A stretch of DNA of 10,603 nucleotides from Candidatus Bathyarchaeota archaeon (GCA_003601725.1 PIYJ01000038.1:1-10603); one strand, 5' to 3'; positions 1 through 7,316 are shown, counted from the first letter of the stretch. Numbers and translations are program-made. Notes: generated by a model from the letters alone, not told the origin.

Positions 1-405
1 AAAGCTGAAGAGCTGGGCATACCGCATCGCGAAATCTCCGAATTCACGAGAATATATTCATCCTACATTAGAACTGGATTAACCACGCCTTTCCGATTGG
101 AGATACCTGAATATTGCCTTGACCGTCTCGAAGAGATCTGCACATTAATATTCACAACCTCAGAAGAAGAGAAAGGAATCCCCTTCTCGATAAGTGAGGC
201 GGATCGTCTCACCAAAGTGACGACCAGCATCTCGAATATACGTACTTTGATGATCTACTCTAAAGCTCTCGATCTCGTCCGTGAAGGAGAGATGAACATG
301 CAGGATCTGACCCTTCTAGCCTTACAGCACGGTGAGCCTTGGACTCTCACTGATGGAGAATATGTCTCCGGTCTATTAGGGGGAGGGCAGGGGGATCAAA
401 AATGA
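1..405 (+). CDS. C-terminal part of an unidentified protein upstream of a HerA-like ATPase (5' partial)
   Basis: The frame is open from the first base of the window to a TGA at 403-405, so about 134 C-terminal residues are visible and the start lies outside. A TTG at 97 could be read as a start, but the upstream codons read as normal protein, so it is probably internal. The fragment is predicted mostly alpha-helical, without membrane segments, cysteine motifs or a nuclease signature that I can see. Residues about 75-115 (a helix around YSKALDLV, then NMQDLTLLAL) loosely resemble the small helical lid of AAA+ ATPases of the MoxR type; this is a weak impression. The stop overlaps the start of the HerA-like gene (ATGA), so the two are almost certainly translationally coupled. 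NurA is the classic HerA partner, but I do not see NurA's C-terminal motifs. The reading frame is secure; the function is unknown. Confidence 0.8.
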   Translation, partial: KAEELGIPHREISEFTRIYSSYIRTGLTTPFRLEIPEYCLDRLEEICTLIFTTSEEEKGIPFSISEADRLTKVTTSISNIRTLMIYSKALDLVREGEMNMQDLTLLALQHGEPWTLTDGEYVSGLLGGGQGDQK

Positions 406-1964
406 ATGAATCAGAGATAAAACCTATTGGATACGCTCTTTCAGGATGTACCCATGATTCTCTCATCTTTGTTGTCATGGAGGATGTGCAGGTTAAAGTT
501 AACCATTTCTACTTCATTGAACATCCCGCGAGTCCTGACGCTTGGGTTCTCGTGAGGACTTTCCGAACGCAGCCATATAATCCTGAGATGATCACGGGTA
601 GAACTGGTCCATTAGCCGGAAAGAAGGGAAGAAAGGCTGAATATGGAAAGAGGCTTGAATATACTGTTGCTTTCGCCGAGATTCTGGGCTACTACGATGA
701 GAAGGGAAAATGGCGTATGATGGAGGTTGCCCCTTCACCTTGGGATCTCGTTTATGAGCCAAGCGAGGAGGCCCTAAAACGTTTCTTCATACCTAAAATA
801 AGAGAAGGCGACGTTCTCCTCCTCGAGATAGGGAAGGCTCGTGGAACAAATATCCCTGTTTATATAGACCTAAACTCGATTGCTAAGGGCCACATGTTCG
901 TCGCCGGCATGACTAGATCCGGTAAATCAAGCTTCATAATAAACATGGTTGCGAAGGCTTCCCGTCTAAAACCGAGGCCTCATTTTGTCATATTCGATAT
1001 TAGGGGAGAATATAACAGTCTTAGAAGATACGGCGCAAAGATTCTTCCCTACACTAAGTTCACTCCGGGCATAACGGATCCCAACGCCATCGCGGATAAG
1101 CTTGAATTGAAGGGAAGAGAGAGAAACCTTCTCATAGAAGCAGTAAGGTCTTTACAAAATGAAGGTGGAGAGATAAGTAGGGACAATATAATTGCGAAGG
1201 TCGAAGAGATCCTAGAACGAGGCGTAGTTTATAAGACACAGAAGAGCCAAGAGAAGGCGCTTTCAGGCATAGAATGGTTTTTAGAGAATAAAGGGGCATT
1301 CCTAGATGAACGAGTTGAACCTCTGGATATTGTCTCTGAGATAAAGAAGAACTTTGTGTTGATCATCGATTTCTCAGTGAACGCAGATATTGAAGCCCAA
1401 CAGAGAACCGCCAAATACATCCTTGATAACGTAAGAAATTATGCGATAGAAAGAAAGAACTATGGAGACTTCGCATGTATAATTGCAATTGAGGAGGCAC
1501 AGTACTTCGCCCCTGAGAGAGGAGCTGAAATGAGAGAATCAAGCGCCCAATCCGGTGTGAAGGCGTCAATGATCGAGACGGCCAGTCAAGCCGGAGGATA
1601 CAATGTGGGGCTAATCCTCTTAACCCAGAGACCTGCTTACGTCTTAAAGAGCGTGATTTCCCAATGCAACTCTGTGGCTTGCTTCCGACTGAAGAGCGGA
1701 AACGATCAAGACGCGATCCTTCAATATACTGAGTACGGATCAGAAAGGCTTAGAGACTACTTGCCGGGTTTAGCTGATCATGAAGCTATGCTTTGGGGCC
1801 TGGCTGTTCCAACTCCCTTCCCGGTCATAGCGGAAATAGACATTGAAGAATATCCGCAGAAGGCAGTTGCTTTCGCGAAGTCCGCTTGGGAGAAGATGGA
1901 GGAGAATCTCTCGTCTGATGAAAGAAGACCTCCTGGTTTGCCGCTTCATCTCCGTGGCAGCTAG
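402..1964 (+). CDS. HerA-like hexameric DNA-translocase ATPase (HAS-barrel plus DUF87/FtsK-type RecA domain)
   Basis: The 520-aa product has the length of archaeal HerA (about 500 aa). Residues 1 to about 140 fit the N-terminal HAS-barrel. The RecA-type core follows: Walker A GMTRSGKSS at 169-177, the family motif FDIRGEY at 198-204, Walker B with two acidic residues (IAIEEAQ, 361-367; E364/E365), and the LLTQRP sensor strand at 406-411. All look intact, so an active ATPase is expected. HerA proteins form hexameric rings that pump DNA and normally work with the NurA nuclease and Mre11-Rad50 in end resection. Here the neighbours are an unidentified protein (4-nt overlap, ATGA) and a small phosphoesterase (17 nt downstream). 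A G-rich ribosome binding site (GGGGGATC, 390-397) precedes the ATG. Family membership is firm; whether this is the canonical HerA or a paralogue cannot be settled here. Confidence 0.93.
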   Translation: MNESEIKPIGYALSGCTHDSLIFVVMEDVQVKVNHFYFIEHPASPDAWVLVRTFRTQPYNPEMITGRTGPLAGKKGRKAEYGKRLEYTVAFAEILGYYDEKGKWRMMEVAPSPWDLVYEPSEEALKRFFIPKIREGDVLLLEIGKARGTNIPVYIDLNSIAKGHMFVAGMTRSGKSSFIINMVAKASRLKPRPHFVIFDIRGEYNSLRRYGAKILPYTKFTPGITDPNAIADKLELKGRERNLLIEAVRSLQNEGGEISRDNIIAKVEEILERGVVYKTQKSQEKALSGIEWFLENKGAFLDERVEPLDIVSEIKKNFVLIIDFSVNADIEAQQRTAKYILDNVRNYAIERKNYGDFACIIAIEEAQYFAPERGAEMRESSAQSGVKASMIETASQAGGYNVGLILLTQRPAYVLKSVISQCNSVACFRLKSGNDQDAILQYTEYGSERLRDYLPGLADHEAMLWGLAVPTPFPVIAEIDIEEYPQKAVAFAKSAWEKMEENLSSDERRPPGLPLHLRGS

Positions 1965-1981
1965 AACTTCGGGTGACCTTC

Positions 1982-2650
1982 ATGAAGCTGATAGTCGGCT
2001 CTGATTTTCATGGAAATGAAGCGATGGTGGAAAGATTCATAGCGAGAGCTGAAGAGGAACATGCAGAGATCGCGTTGATCTGTGGGGATATAACAAACTT
2101 TGGTACGCTCAGAGAAGCTACTCATCTGCTCTCCTTGTTCACAAGAATAAGTATACCGGTGCTGTTTGTTCCGGGAAACTGTGATCCACCGTCTCTTTTA
2201 GGCGTAGACTTGGAGGGTGTAAGATCCCTACATGGCAAGACCGTATCATACGGCGAGGTATCTTTTCTCGGTATTGGAGGAAGCCCTCCCACTCCTTTTC
2301 ACACCCCGTTTGAGATCGATGAGGAGCAAATAATGGTTGAATTGAATCGAGCAGCGGAGGGTCTTGTTGATGATCGAAGGTTTATACTTCTGTCGCATGC
2401 TCCTCCCCGTGATACACGGCTTGATAGAACTCGTTTCTATCTTCACGTAGGCAGCGTGAGCGTGAGGAGATTCATAGAAGATAAAGAACCATTCGTTGTG
2501 TTTTGCGGGCATATTCATGAAGCTAAGGGAAAGGATAGAATAAAGAATACGATTCTCGTTAATCCTGGTCCTGCTAGAGATGGAGATTATGTTTCAGCTT
2601 ATTTGGAGAAAGATGATGTTGTTGTTGAATTCGGCTCTCTTTATGAATAA
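1982..2650 (+). CDS. Calcineurin-like metallophosphoesterase, Icc-related (COG2129 type)
   Basis: The 222-aa protein shows the complete metallophosphoesterase motif series: SDFHG (D8, H10), GDI (D36), GNCD (N67, D69), SHAPP (H139) and GHIH (H177, H179). These residues bind the two catalytic metals. The segment HVGS...GHIHEAKG...NPGPA is typical of the archaeal Icc-related COG2129 group of predicted phosphoesterases. At 222 aa it lacks the capping and C-terminal domains of Mre11, so it is not the usual Mre11 nuclease. The substrate is unknown; cyclic nucleotides, phosphodiesters or nucleic acid are all possible. I chose ATG 1982 because GGGTGACC (1971-1978) is a good ribosome binding site about 5 nt upstream; GTG 1973 would lie inside that site. 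The gene begins 17 nt after the HerA-like gene, so it is probably co-transcribed and may act with it. Confidence 0.9.
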   Translation: MKLIVGSDFHGNEAMVERFIARAEEEHAEIALICGDITNFGTLREATHLLSLFTRISIPVLFVPGNCDPPSLLGVDLEGVRSLHGKTVSYGEVSFLGIGGSPPTPFHTPFEIDEEQIMVELNRAAEGLVDDRRFILLSHAPPRDTRLDRTRFYLHVGSVSVRRFIEDKEPFVVFCGHIHEAKGKDRIKNTILVNPGPARDGDYVSAYLEKDDVVVEFGSLYE

Positions 2651-2673
2651 TGGATGTGTGACTGAGAAGTAAT

Positions 2674-2683
2674 GTTTAAAAGC
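2674..2683 (+). promoter_or_regulatory. TATA box for the FKBP-type isomerase gene
   Basis: GTTTAAAAGC is a good archaeal TATA match in the 74-nt gap after the phosphoesterase gene. Transcription would start about 25 nt downstream, near 2703. That leaves a leader of roughly 20 nt containing GCGAGG (2711-2716), a ribosome binding site 8 nt before ATG 2725. The isomerase therefore probably has its own promoter separate from the HerA operon. No T-rich terminator stands out between the two. Confidence 0.55.
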
Positions 2684-2724
2684 TTTAATGTCAGTTAGGT
2701 TTTAGTCTTTGCGAGGGTTCGTCT

Positions 2725-3471
2725 ATGCCGTTCAAGAAGGGTGATTTCCTCCTGATCGATTACGTAGCGAGAGTATCTGAAACCGGAGAGGTCTTCGACA
2801 CTACGCTTGAAGAAGTTGCAAAAGAAGAGGGAGTTTACAAGGAAGGTGCGCTGTATGAGCCTATGTTGGTGGTAGTTGGAGAAGGATGGATTCTAAAAGC
2901 TCTCGATGAAAGCCTGCTTAATCTTGAGCTAGGAAAGAAGGAGAAGATTAAGATTCCTCCGGAGAAGGGATTCGGAGAAAGAGATCCGGATAAAATCCGT
3001 CTTTATCCTCTACGGAAGCTCCGAGCGCAAGGGATAACTCCGCAGGTAGGTATGCAGTTACAAATCGACGGACGATTAGCAACCGTCAGGACAATAGGTT
3101 CAGGAAGAGTACTCCTCGACTTTAATCCGCCCCTTGCCGGTAAGACTCTTGTCTATGAGGTCACTGTTCAAAAGAAGCTTCAAACAGTCAGGGAGAAGAT
3201 TTTAGCTTTGATACATCGAAGAATCCCGCAGGTGGAGATAGACAAGTTCAATATGACCATTAGGAAGAATAAGGTAACGATAGCTATTCCCGAAGAGGCT
3301 TTCTATGTTGAAGGGCTTCAAATCGCGAAGAGAGGAATATTCATGGATATAACCAAGTTCTTCCCAGAAAAGACAACCGTCACCTTCACGGAGACATTTA
3401 AGAGGCCGAAGCCAGTCGAAGAAGCACCTTCTTCCGAGGAGAGCCAAGAAGGCAAGGAACGTTCTGAATGA
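2725..3471 (+). CDS. FKBP-type peptidyl-prolyl cis-trans isomerase, long archaeal SlyD-like form
   Basis: This 248-aa cytosolic protein is expected to catalyse proline cis-trans isomerisation and act as a folding chaperone. The FKBP fold is split, as in SlyD and archaeal FKBPs: residues 1-88 carry the N-terminal half (FDTT at 24-27, KIPPEKGFGERD at 76-87), about 89-132 form the insert-in-flap chaperone domain, and NPPLAGKTLVYEV (134-146) closes the fold. SlyD has NHPLAG at that point; here His is Pro. Residues about 150-225 form the extra C-terminal domain of long archaeal FKBPs (about 26-29 kDa). The last roughly 20 residues are a charged, low-complexity Glu/Ser/Lys tail. That tail is encoded exactly where the gene overlaps the UPF0179 gene on the other strand. 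No signal peptide is visible. Confidence 0.93.
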   Translation: MPFKKGDFLLIDYVARVSETGEVFDTTLEEVAKEEGVYKEGALYEPMLVVVGEGWILKALDESLLNLELGKKEKIKIPPEKGFGERDPDKIRLYPLRKLRAQGITPQVGMQLQIDGRLATVRTIGSGRVLLDFNPPLAGKTLVYEVTVQKKLQTVREKILALIHRRIPQVEIDKFNMTIRKNKVTIAIPEEAFYVEGLQIAKRGIFMDITKFFPEKTTVTFTETFKRPKPVEEAPSSEESQEGKERSE

Positions 3472-3853
3472 TCTCTAGGATTTCACATCGGTCTCCGGAT
3501 TTTAAGCCTTCTGGAAAACAGAGCTCATAGAATGCACATTTTTTCTCTTCGCATACTGGTGTTTTGAAAGTTATTATTGCACCTCGGATCGCTTGTTTCG
3601 CGGGGATGGCGGCTGGAATTTTAGCGTTGACCACCTCAACTACTTGCATTTCAATTTCATATTGCTTGCAGAAAAGAGTTTTATCGCGGATTTTTATGAT
3701 CTCGTAGATTCGTCCAGGCTCAACATTTTCCACGCATACTTTAGAATACTTGCAATCAGCACATTTTGAGCCTGGTCCCCTATGGATAAAGAGTCTTCCA
3801 GCTTCTGCCTGTCCTTTTCCTACAAGGGTTACAATGGCTTTTTTGGGATTCAA
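3398..3853 (-). CDS. UPF0179 (COG1860) cysteine-rich protein
   Basis: The 151-aa protein matches the uncharacterised archaeal UPF0179 family along its length: VTLVG near the N terminus, GPxxxCxxCK, EPGRIYEI, AAIPAKQAI, ITF, YELCFPEGLKSGD, and C...KKVLL at the C terminus. Nine cysteines are present. Eight fall into two similar sets, C31/C34/C40/C62 and C101/C106/C112/C134, which suggests two metal sites (zinc or Fe-S; inferred). The start is TTG 3853-3851, chosen because GGAGG (complement of 3863-3867) lies 9 nt upstream and VTLVG then falls at residues 8-12; no in-frame ATG is nearby. After KKVLL the gene runs six residues further (RLASAS) to a TAA at 3398. It overlaps the convergent FKBP gene by 74 bp. 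The biochemical function of the family is unknown to me. Confidence 0.9.
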   Translation of the reverse strand: MNPKKAIVTLVGKGQAEAGRLFIHRGPGSKCADCKYSKVCVENVEPGRIYEIIKIRDKTLFCKQYEIEMQVVEVVNAKIPAAIPAKQAIRGAIITFKTPVCEEKKCAFYELCFPEGLKSGDRCEILEIIQNVPCLLGSPRKKVLLRLASAS

Positions 3854-3921
3854 TTTAATGCGCCTCCGATCGAGTGAATTTTTAGATCTTGAAATGATGC
3901 AATCTTATTTCTTTCTTTACC

Positions 3922-3934
3922 CTTTTAATTTATC
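3922..3934 (-). promoter_or_regulatory. Possible TATA box for the UPF0179 gene
   Basis: On the minus strand GATAAATTAAAAG is an AT-rich TATA-like stretch. Initiation about 25 nt downstream, near 3900, would give a leader of roughly 45 nt containing the GGAGG ribosome binding site. A second candidate, CTAAAAATTC near 3880-3889, would start transcription too close to the ribosome binding site. The whole gap is AT-rich, so this assignment is tentative. Confidence 0.3.
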
Positions 3935-3953
3935 CCGTAACTTAATTTCAGAT

Positions 3954-4000
3954 TTTCCTTTTTAGAAGGAAAGAAAATTCTTTTTAGCGTGTAACGCTTA
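3954..4000 (+). promoter_or_regulatory. Cluster of three inverted repeats in the promoter region of the MFS gene
   Basis: Three adjacent dyads lie in the 183-189-nt divergent gap. TTTCCTT/AAGGAAA (3954-3960/3966-3972, spacer TTTAG) is a perfect 7-bp repeat. AAAGAA/TTCTTT (3970-3975/3978-3983) is a perfect 6-bp repeat. AGCGT/ACGCT (3986-3990/3994-3998, spacer GTA) sits in the 17-bp near-palindrome TTAGCGTGTAACGCTTA. A plausible TATA element for the transporter, TTCTTTTTA (3978-3986), lies within the cluster, about 57 nt before ATG 4043. A dimeric regulator bound here could block promoter access; that is inference. The AT-rich background makes the first two weaker evidence than the third. Confidence 0.35.
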
Positions 4001-4042
4001 TGCAAGTTTGTAAAGGCGATTAGAGATATCGGGAAATTGCTG

Positions 4043-5257
4043 ATGGCTACGGATGATGAGGCGGAAAGTAAAGGTTCTTCAAGGTCATCTTTTAGAAATA
4101 TTTTTGCATTGGGTTTTGTGAGTTTCTTTACAGATGTTTCAACCGAGATGGTTCTAAGCTTACTTCCCGTTTTTATCGTCAGTCTTCCCGGTTCCGGCAG
4201 CGCAGCGTTAGGAATGATTGAGGGGCTAGCTGAATCTCTTAGCTATGGCATGAGGGTTGTTTCAGGGATCTTCTCGGATAAGCTGAGAAGGAGAAAAATC
4301 ATCATTCTCCTCGGTTACGGAGTTTCTAACCTTCTAAAGCCCTTCTTTGCTGTTGTGAATAATATCTTTGAGGCTATGGCTATTCGAGTAGTCGATAGAG
4401 TTGGGAAGGGAATCAGAACAGCTCCACGCGATGCATTGCTCAGCGAGTCGGTTGATGAGAAGAGAAGAGGAATGGCCTTCGGATTGCATAGAACGTTAGA
4501 TCAGACAGGAGCAATTCTAGGTCCGCTGGCCGCATCCTTTCTAATGTATGTTACAGGCTTAACCATACGAGGCGTTTTCTGGCTTTCTTTGATTCCTGGA
4601 GTTGCTGCGTTGCTTGTTCTTTTCTTTTTTGTTCAGGAACGAGTTGCTATAAGCAGACGGAGGTTCAAGATGCTGGCTGGAATTCAAGAGGCCCTTAAAG
4701 GAGATTTTCTGATTCTACTTCTAATCGTAGGTGTCTTTTCTCTAGGAGCCTTTAACTACTCATTTGTCCTTCTAAATGCAAGCGAAGCAGGATTTGATTA
4801 TCGTGTAATCCCGATTTTTTACGCATTGATTAATCTAAGTCACACTTTAATAGCGATTCCCTCTGGGGTTTTATCAGACAAGATAGGGAAGGAAAGCGTC
4901 CTCGTCATAGGATATGGATCTTTTCTCGCAGCAGCTTTTTCATTGTTCTTCTTTCCTCGTAATTATTACGCAGTTTTCCTGATAGCTCTCATATTTGGAG
5001 CTTATGATGGAATTGCAAACACCGTTGGAAGGGCCTTAATTCCGAAATATGCAGGGAACTCGTTGAGAGGAACGGCATACGGTCTGTATTATCTTGTCGT
5101 TGGCCTCTGCTTCTTGATCGCCAATATAACCGTAGGCGCATTATGGCAATCCTATGGACCCTCAACTGCAGCTGCATACAGCATAACATTAGCATCAGTC
5201 TCGATCATAGGCATGATTCTGTTCATAAAACAACAGAAATCTACGCACATACAATAA
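4043..5257 (+). CDS. Major facilitator superfamily transporter, MJ1317-like
   Basis: The 404-aa product is an integral membrane protein with about 12 predicted helices, the usual MFS size. Diagnostic stretches of the MJ1317-like subgroup are visible: FFTDVSTEM (28-36) in helix 1, GMIEGLAESL (57-66), the loop 2-3 signature GIFSDKLRRRK (75-85), and RVVDRVGKGIRTAPRDALL (115-133). A second, weaker copy of the loop signature, GVLSDKIGK (275-283), begins the C-terminal half. The substrate cannot be inferred; relatives are usually annotated only as MFS or drug-efflux-like. The start is ambiguous: TTG 4037 would add two residues, but ATG 4043 is the stronger codon. No good ribosome binding site is present (only GGGA at 4031-4034). 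It is divergent from UPF0179 and convergent with the helicase gene 30 nt away. Confidence 0.9.
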   Translation: MATDDEAESKGSSRSSFRNIFALGFVSFFTDVSTEMVLSLLPVFIVSLPGSGSAALGMIEGLAESLSYGMRVVSGIFSDKLRRRKIIILLGYGVSNLLKPFFAVVNNIFEAMAIRVVDRVGKGIRTAPRDALLSESVDEKRRGMAFGLHRTLDQTGAILGPLAASFLMYVTGLTIRGVFWLSLIPGVAALLVLFFFVQERVAISRRRFKMLAGIQEALKGDFLILLLIVGVFSLGAFNYSFVLLNASEAGFDYRVIPIFYALINLSHTLIAIPSGVLSDKIGKESVLVIGYGSFLAAAFSLFFFPRNYYAVFLIALIFGAYDGIANTVGRALIPKYAGNSLRGTAYGLYYLVVGLCFLIANITVGALWQSYGPSTAAAYSITLASVSIIGMILFIKQQKSTHIQ

Positions 5258-5273
5258 AATGAAGCCTTACATC

Positions 5274-5293
5274 AGCTGATGATCTTTTCAGCT
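5274..5293. terminator. Possible bidirectional terminator hairpin between convergent MFS and helicase genes
   Basis: AGCTGA (5274-5279) and TCAGCT (5288-5293) form a perfect 6-bp stem with an 8-nt loop, spanning the 30-nt gap and the helicase stop codon. TTTT (5285-5288) follows the MFS gene on the plus strand, and ATTTTATTG (complement of 5252-5260) follows the helicase gene on the minus strand. Archaeal termination depends mainly on T-runs, so the stem may be incidental. Confidence 0.3.
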
Positions 5294-7288
5294 TAAAGAA
5301 ATCTTCTCCATTCCGTTTTCAACAGCCCATTTTGAAATGAATCTCCGATGAGTCGCATATCTACGATCCATAAGGTAAAAGCGGCACCAGTCGTCCCGGT
5401 GCCGTATTCCCCTCCCAAGCGCCTGATTCGCCGCTCTGAACGCATCCATGATATACCAGAGATTTCCAAGCCGCGGCTTCTTCCTGTTCAAGTACTCAAT
5501 CTGCGCCTTCACAAACGGATCCTTATAATCCGCGTAAGGTAGGCCGACATTGAATATTCCTCTCGCCTCTTCGTACGGAAAATTTGATCCTTCAGAGTTT
5601 CTTCCCCGGAAAACTGCAAGCAGAACAGCGCCGTTATCTGTCTTTGCAGCCTGTTTGTATTCTTTTACGATTCGAGCATTCTCCCTGGCTGATCGTCCCT
5701 CTTCGAAGACTCTCTTTCCGCCCAAAAACAGATCTTTACCTTTCTTCTTGACAAATCCGCTTCGGAGCCAAACCTCTAGAGCTTGATTCATCAACGCTCT
5801 CTGCGGAAAGAAGATTAGAACTCCATTAGGTATCTTCTTCACAAGCTTGGCTATTCGTTCACCGTAAATTCTAAGCGTCTCCTCGTTTCTTTCCTTGAAT
5901 CTCGTCGAGATTGAAGTATCTACGTAAGCATGCACATTCTCAGGTCTAGCTATGGCCGAGTAGGTTCGACACTTAACTTCTGAGAGCCCTAAAATCTCAG
6001 TGAAGTAATCCATGGGGGAGAGGGTCCCAGACATGATTAAAGCTGAGTATGCTTCCTTTATGACCGGTTTGATCGCTAAGCTTGGATCTAGACATCGATA
6101 CTCAATCATCTTTAATCCCGATTTAGATCTTCGATAAATAGCTACGTAGCTATCTCTTTCGCTTGATCCGACCAAGGAAAGGAAGTTAAGAAGCCCATTA
6201 AGATAGCATACTGGAACCTGACCTTCAGAAAGTTTGTATTCTCTGATCTCGTCAACAACTGGCATGTAAAAATCAACCAGAAAAGAAAGATCCTCATCCA
6301 AGAAGATCTCAAGATCCTCGAAAAGCTCAGACCCCGATTTAACAGCAGGCTTCTCCGACACGTGGCTTTCTAGATAGTCCAGCAATCTGTCTATGAAGTA
6401 TGAGGAGCGATCCAACAGATCAAGTTCTCTCTTCGCATTGTTTAATCCCCGCTCAGAAAGGGTATCACTAAGAACCTCTTGACCAATCTTATCCGCGTTA
6501 TGCGCCTCGTCAAAGATTAGGATCTTGCCGCTTATTTCAAGCCCAACCTTAACTCGAATAGCCTCGTTAAAAATATACTGATAAGGAGCCACAACAACCG
6601 TGCTGTCTTTGGCAGCCGCTCTGGATAGAAAATATGGACAAAGCCTCTTCTTTCTACCATGCAGGATCATCTTTTCCGTTGAAAGAATCAGGGAAAGCCG
6701 TAAATCTGAAGGGTTAAACTTAGTCTTATAGGGGCATCTACGCGTCTCTCTTAAGACTCTACAGGCCTCTACAGCTTCAAACATTGGAAGCCTCCGACAA
6801 ACATCATTTAAGCAGAGATTCTGTCTACTAGCTAGGGCTACCGCAGAGAACATTGTTCCTGCTTTCCTGTTTATTTGTTGAACTTCATGCAGTACTTGAC
6901 GTACCTGTTCGTGGGTTCGAGTTGCATAAATTATTTTTCGACCGAAGGAGAGCGCAGAGGCCAAAGCGCAAGCTGTCTTCCCAAACCCGTTGCATGCCTC
7001 GGCTACTAGCACCCTTTTTTCGAGGATGGCTGACTCTGCGTCTTTCATGAATTCTAGCTGTTCAGGATAGGGCTCATAGGGAAATAACTCGGTAAATCTT
7101 AATTCTGAGGTTGAAAACTTGATTTCTGTCCTCGGTGAATTCTCTGAATCTACTCTGTTCTTATATGTCATGAGCTTCCCACATTTCTTGCAGAAATGGC
7201 TATCTCTAAACTCTTTCAGCGTATGTGATTCGCCGCAATTGGGGCAGATGAACCAGATCAATCCAACTCTTCCTTTGATTAATGTCAC
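5288..7288 (-). CDS. XPD/Rad3-type superfamily 2 Fe-S helicase with N-terminal zinc ribbon
   Basis: The 666-aa protein is a predicted 5'-3' DNA helicase of the XPD/DinG group. An N-terminal zinc ribbon (CPNC at 15-18, CKKC at 33-36) precedes the helicase. Motif I is ACNGFGKT (98-105), fitting the Walker A pattern but with CNGF where XPD usually has PTGT. The Fe-S domain has four suitably placed cysteines: C159, C176, C185 and C217 (RLCPYFLSR). The DEAH box is at 260-263 (IFDEAHN), a helicase domain 2 motif is IMSGTLSP (418-425), and motif VI is QALGRGIRH (622-630). All catalytic motifs look intact. The family acts in excision repair and structure-specific unwinding. GTG 7288 is the listed start; TTG 7261 (giving MIWFICPNCG) would keep the zinc ribbon and is a real alternative. 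It lies 95 nt downstream of the ROK kinase gene on the same strand. Confidence 0.92.
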   Translation of the reverse strand: MTLIKGRVGLIWFICPNCGESHTLKEFRDSHFCKKCGKLMTYKNRVDSENSPRTEIKFSTSELRFTELFPYEPYPEQLEFMKDAESAILEKRVLVAEACNGFGKTACALASALSFGRKIIYATRTHEQVRQVLHEVQQINRKAGTMFSAVALASRQNLCLNDVCRRLPMFEAVEACRVLRETRRCPYKTKFNPSDLRLSLILSTEKMILHGRKKRLCPYFLSRAAAKDSTVVVAPYQYIFNEAIRVKVGLEISGKILIFDEAHNADKIGQEVLSDTLSERGLNNAKRELDLLDRSSYFIDRLLDYLESHVSEKPAVKSGSELFEDLEIFLDEDLSFLVDFYMPVVDEIREYKLSEGQVPVCYLNGLLNFLSLVGSSERDSYVAIYRRSKSGLKMIEYRCLDPSLAIKPVIKEAYSALIMSGTLSPMDYFTEILGLSEVKCRTYSAIARPENVHAYVDTSISTRFKERNEETLRIYGERIAKLVKKIPNGVLIFFPQRALMNQALEVWLRSGFVKKKGKDLFLGGKRVFEEGRSARENARIVKEYKQAAKTDNGAVLLAVFRGRNSEGSNFPYEEARGIFNVGLPYADYKDPFVKAQIEYLNRKKPRLGNLWYIMDAFRAANQALGRGIRHRDDWCRFYLMDRRYATHRRFISKWAVENGMEKISLS

Positions 7289-7316
7289 ACAGCATCAGTC
7301 TTGACTGCATCGTTTC

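Noticed and set aside
97..405. Separate 102-aa gene starting at TTG 97
   Set aside because: The frame is open to the window edge and upstream codons look like normal protein, so this is the end of a longer gene.
1982..2650. Mre11 nuclease next to HerA
   Set aside because: The protein is only 222 aa and resembles Icc-related COG2129 phosphoesterases; the Mre11 capping region is absent.
3750..3965. Plus-strand 71-codon ORF opposite the UPF0179 start
   Set aside because: It is a shadow of the UPF0179 gene running into the AT-rich divergent promoter region.
6908..6922. GGGTTCGAGTT resembling a tRNA T-loop
   Set aside because: It lies inside the helicase coding region and no matching acceptor, D-arm or anticodon stem is found around it.
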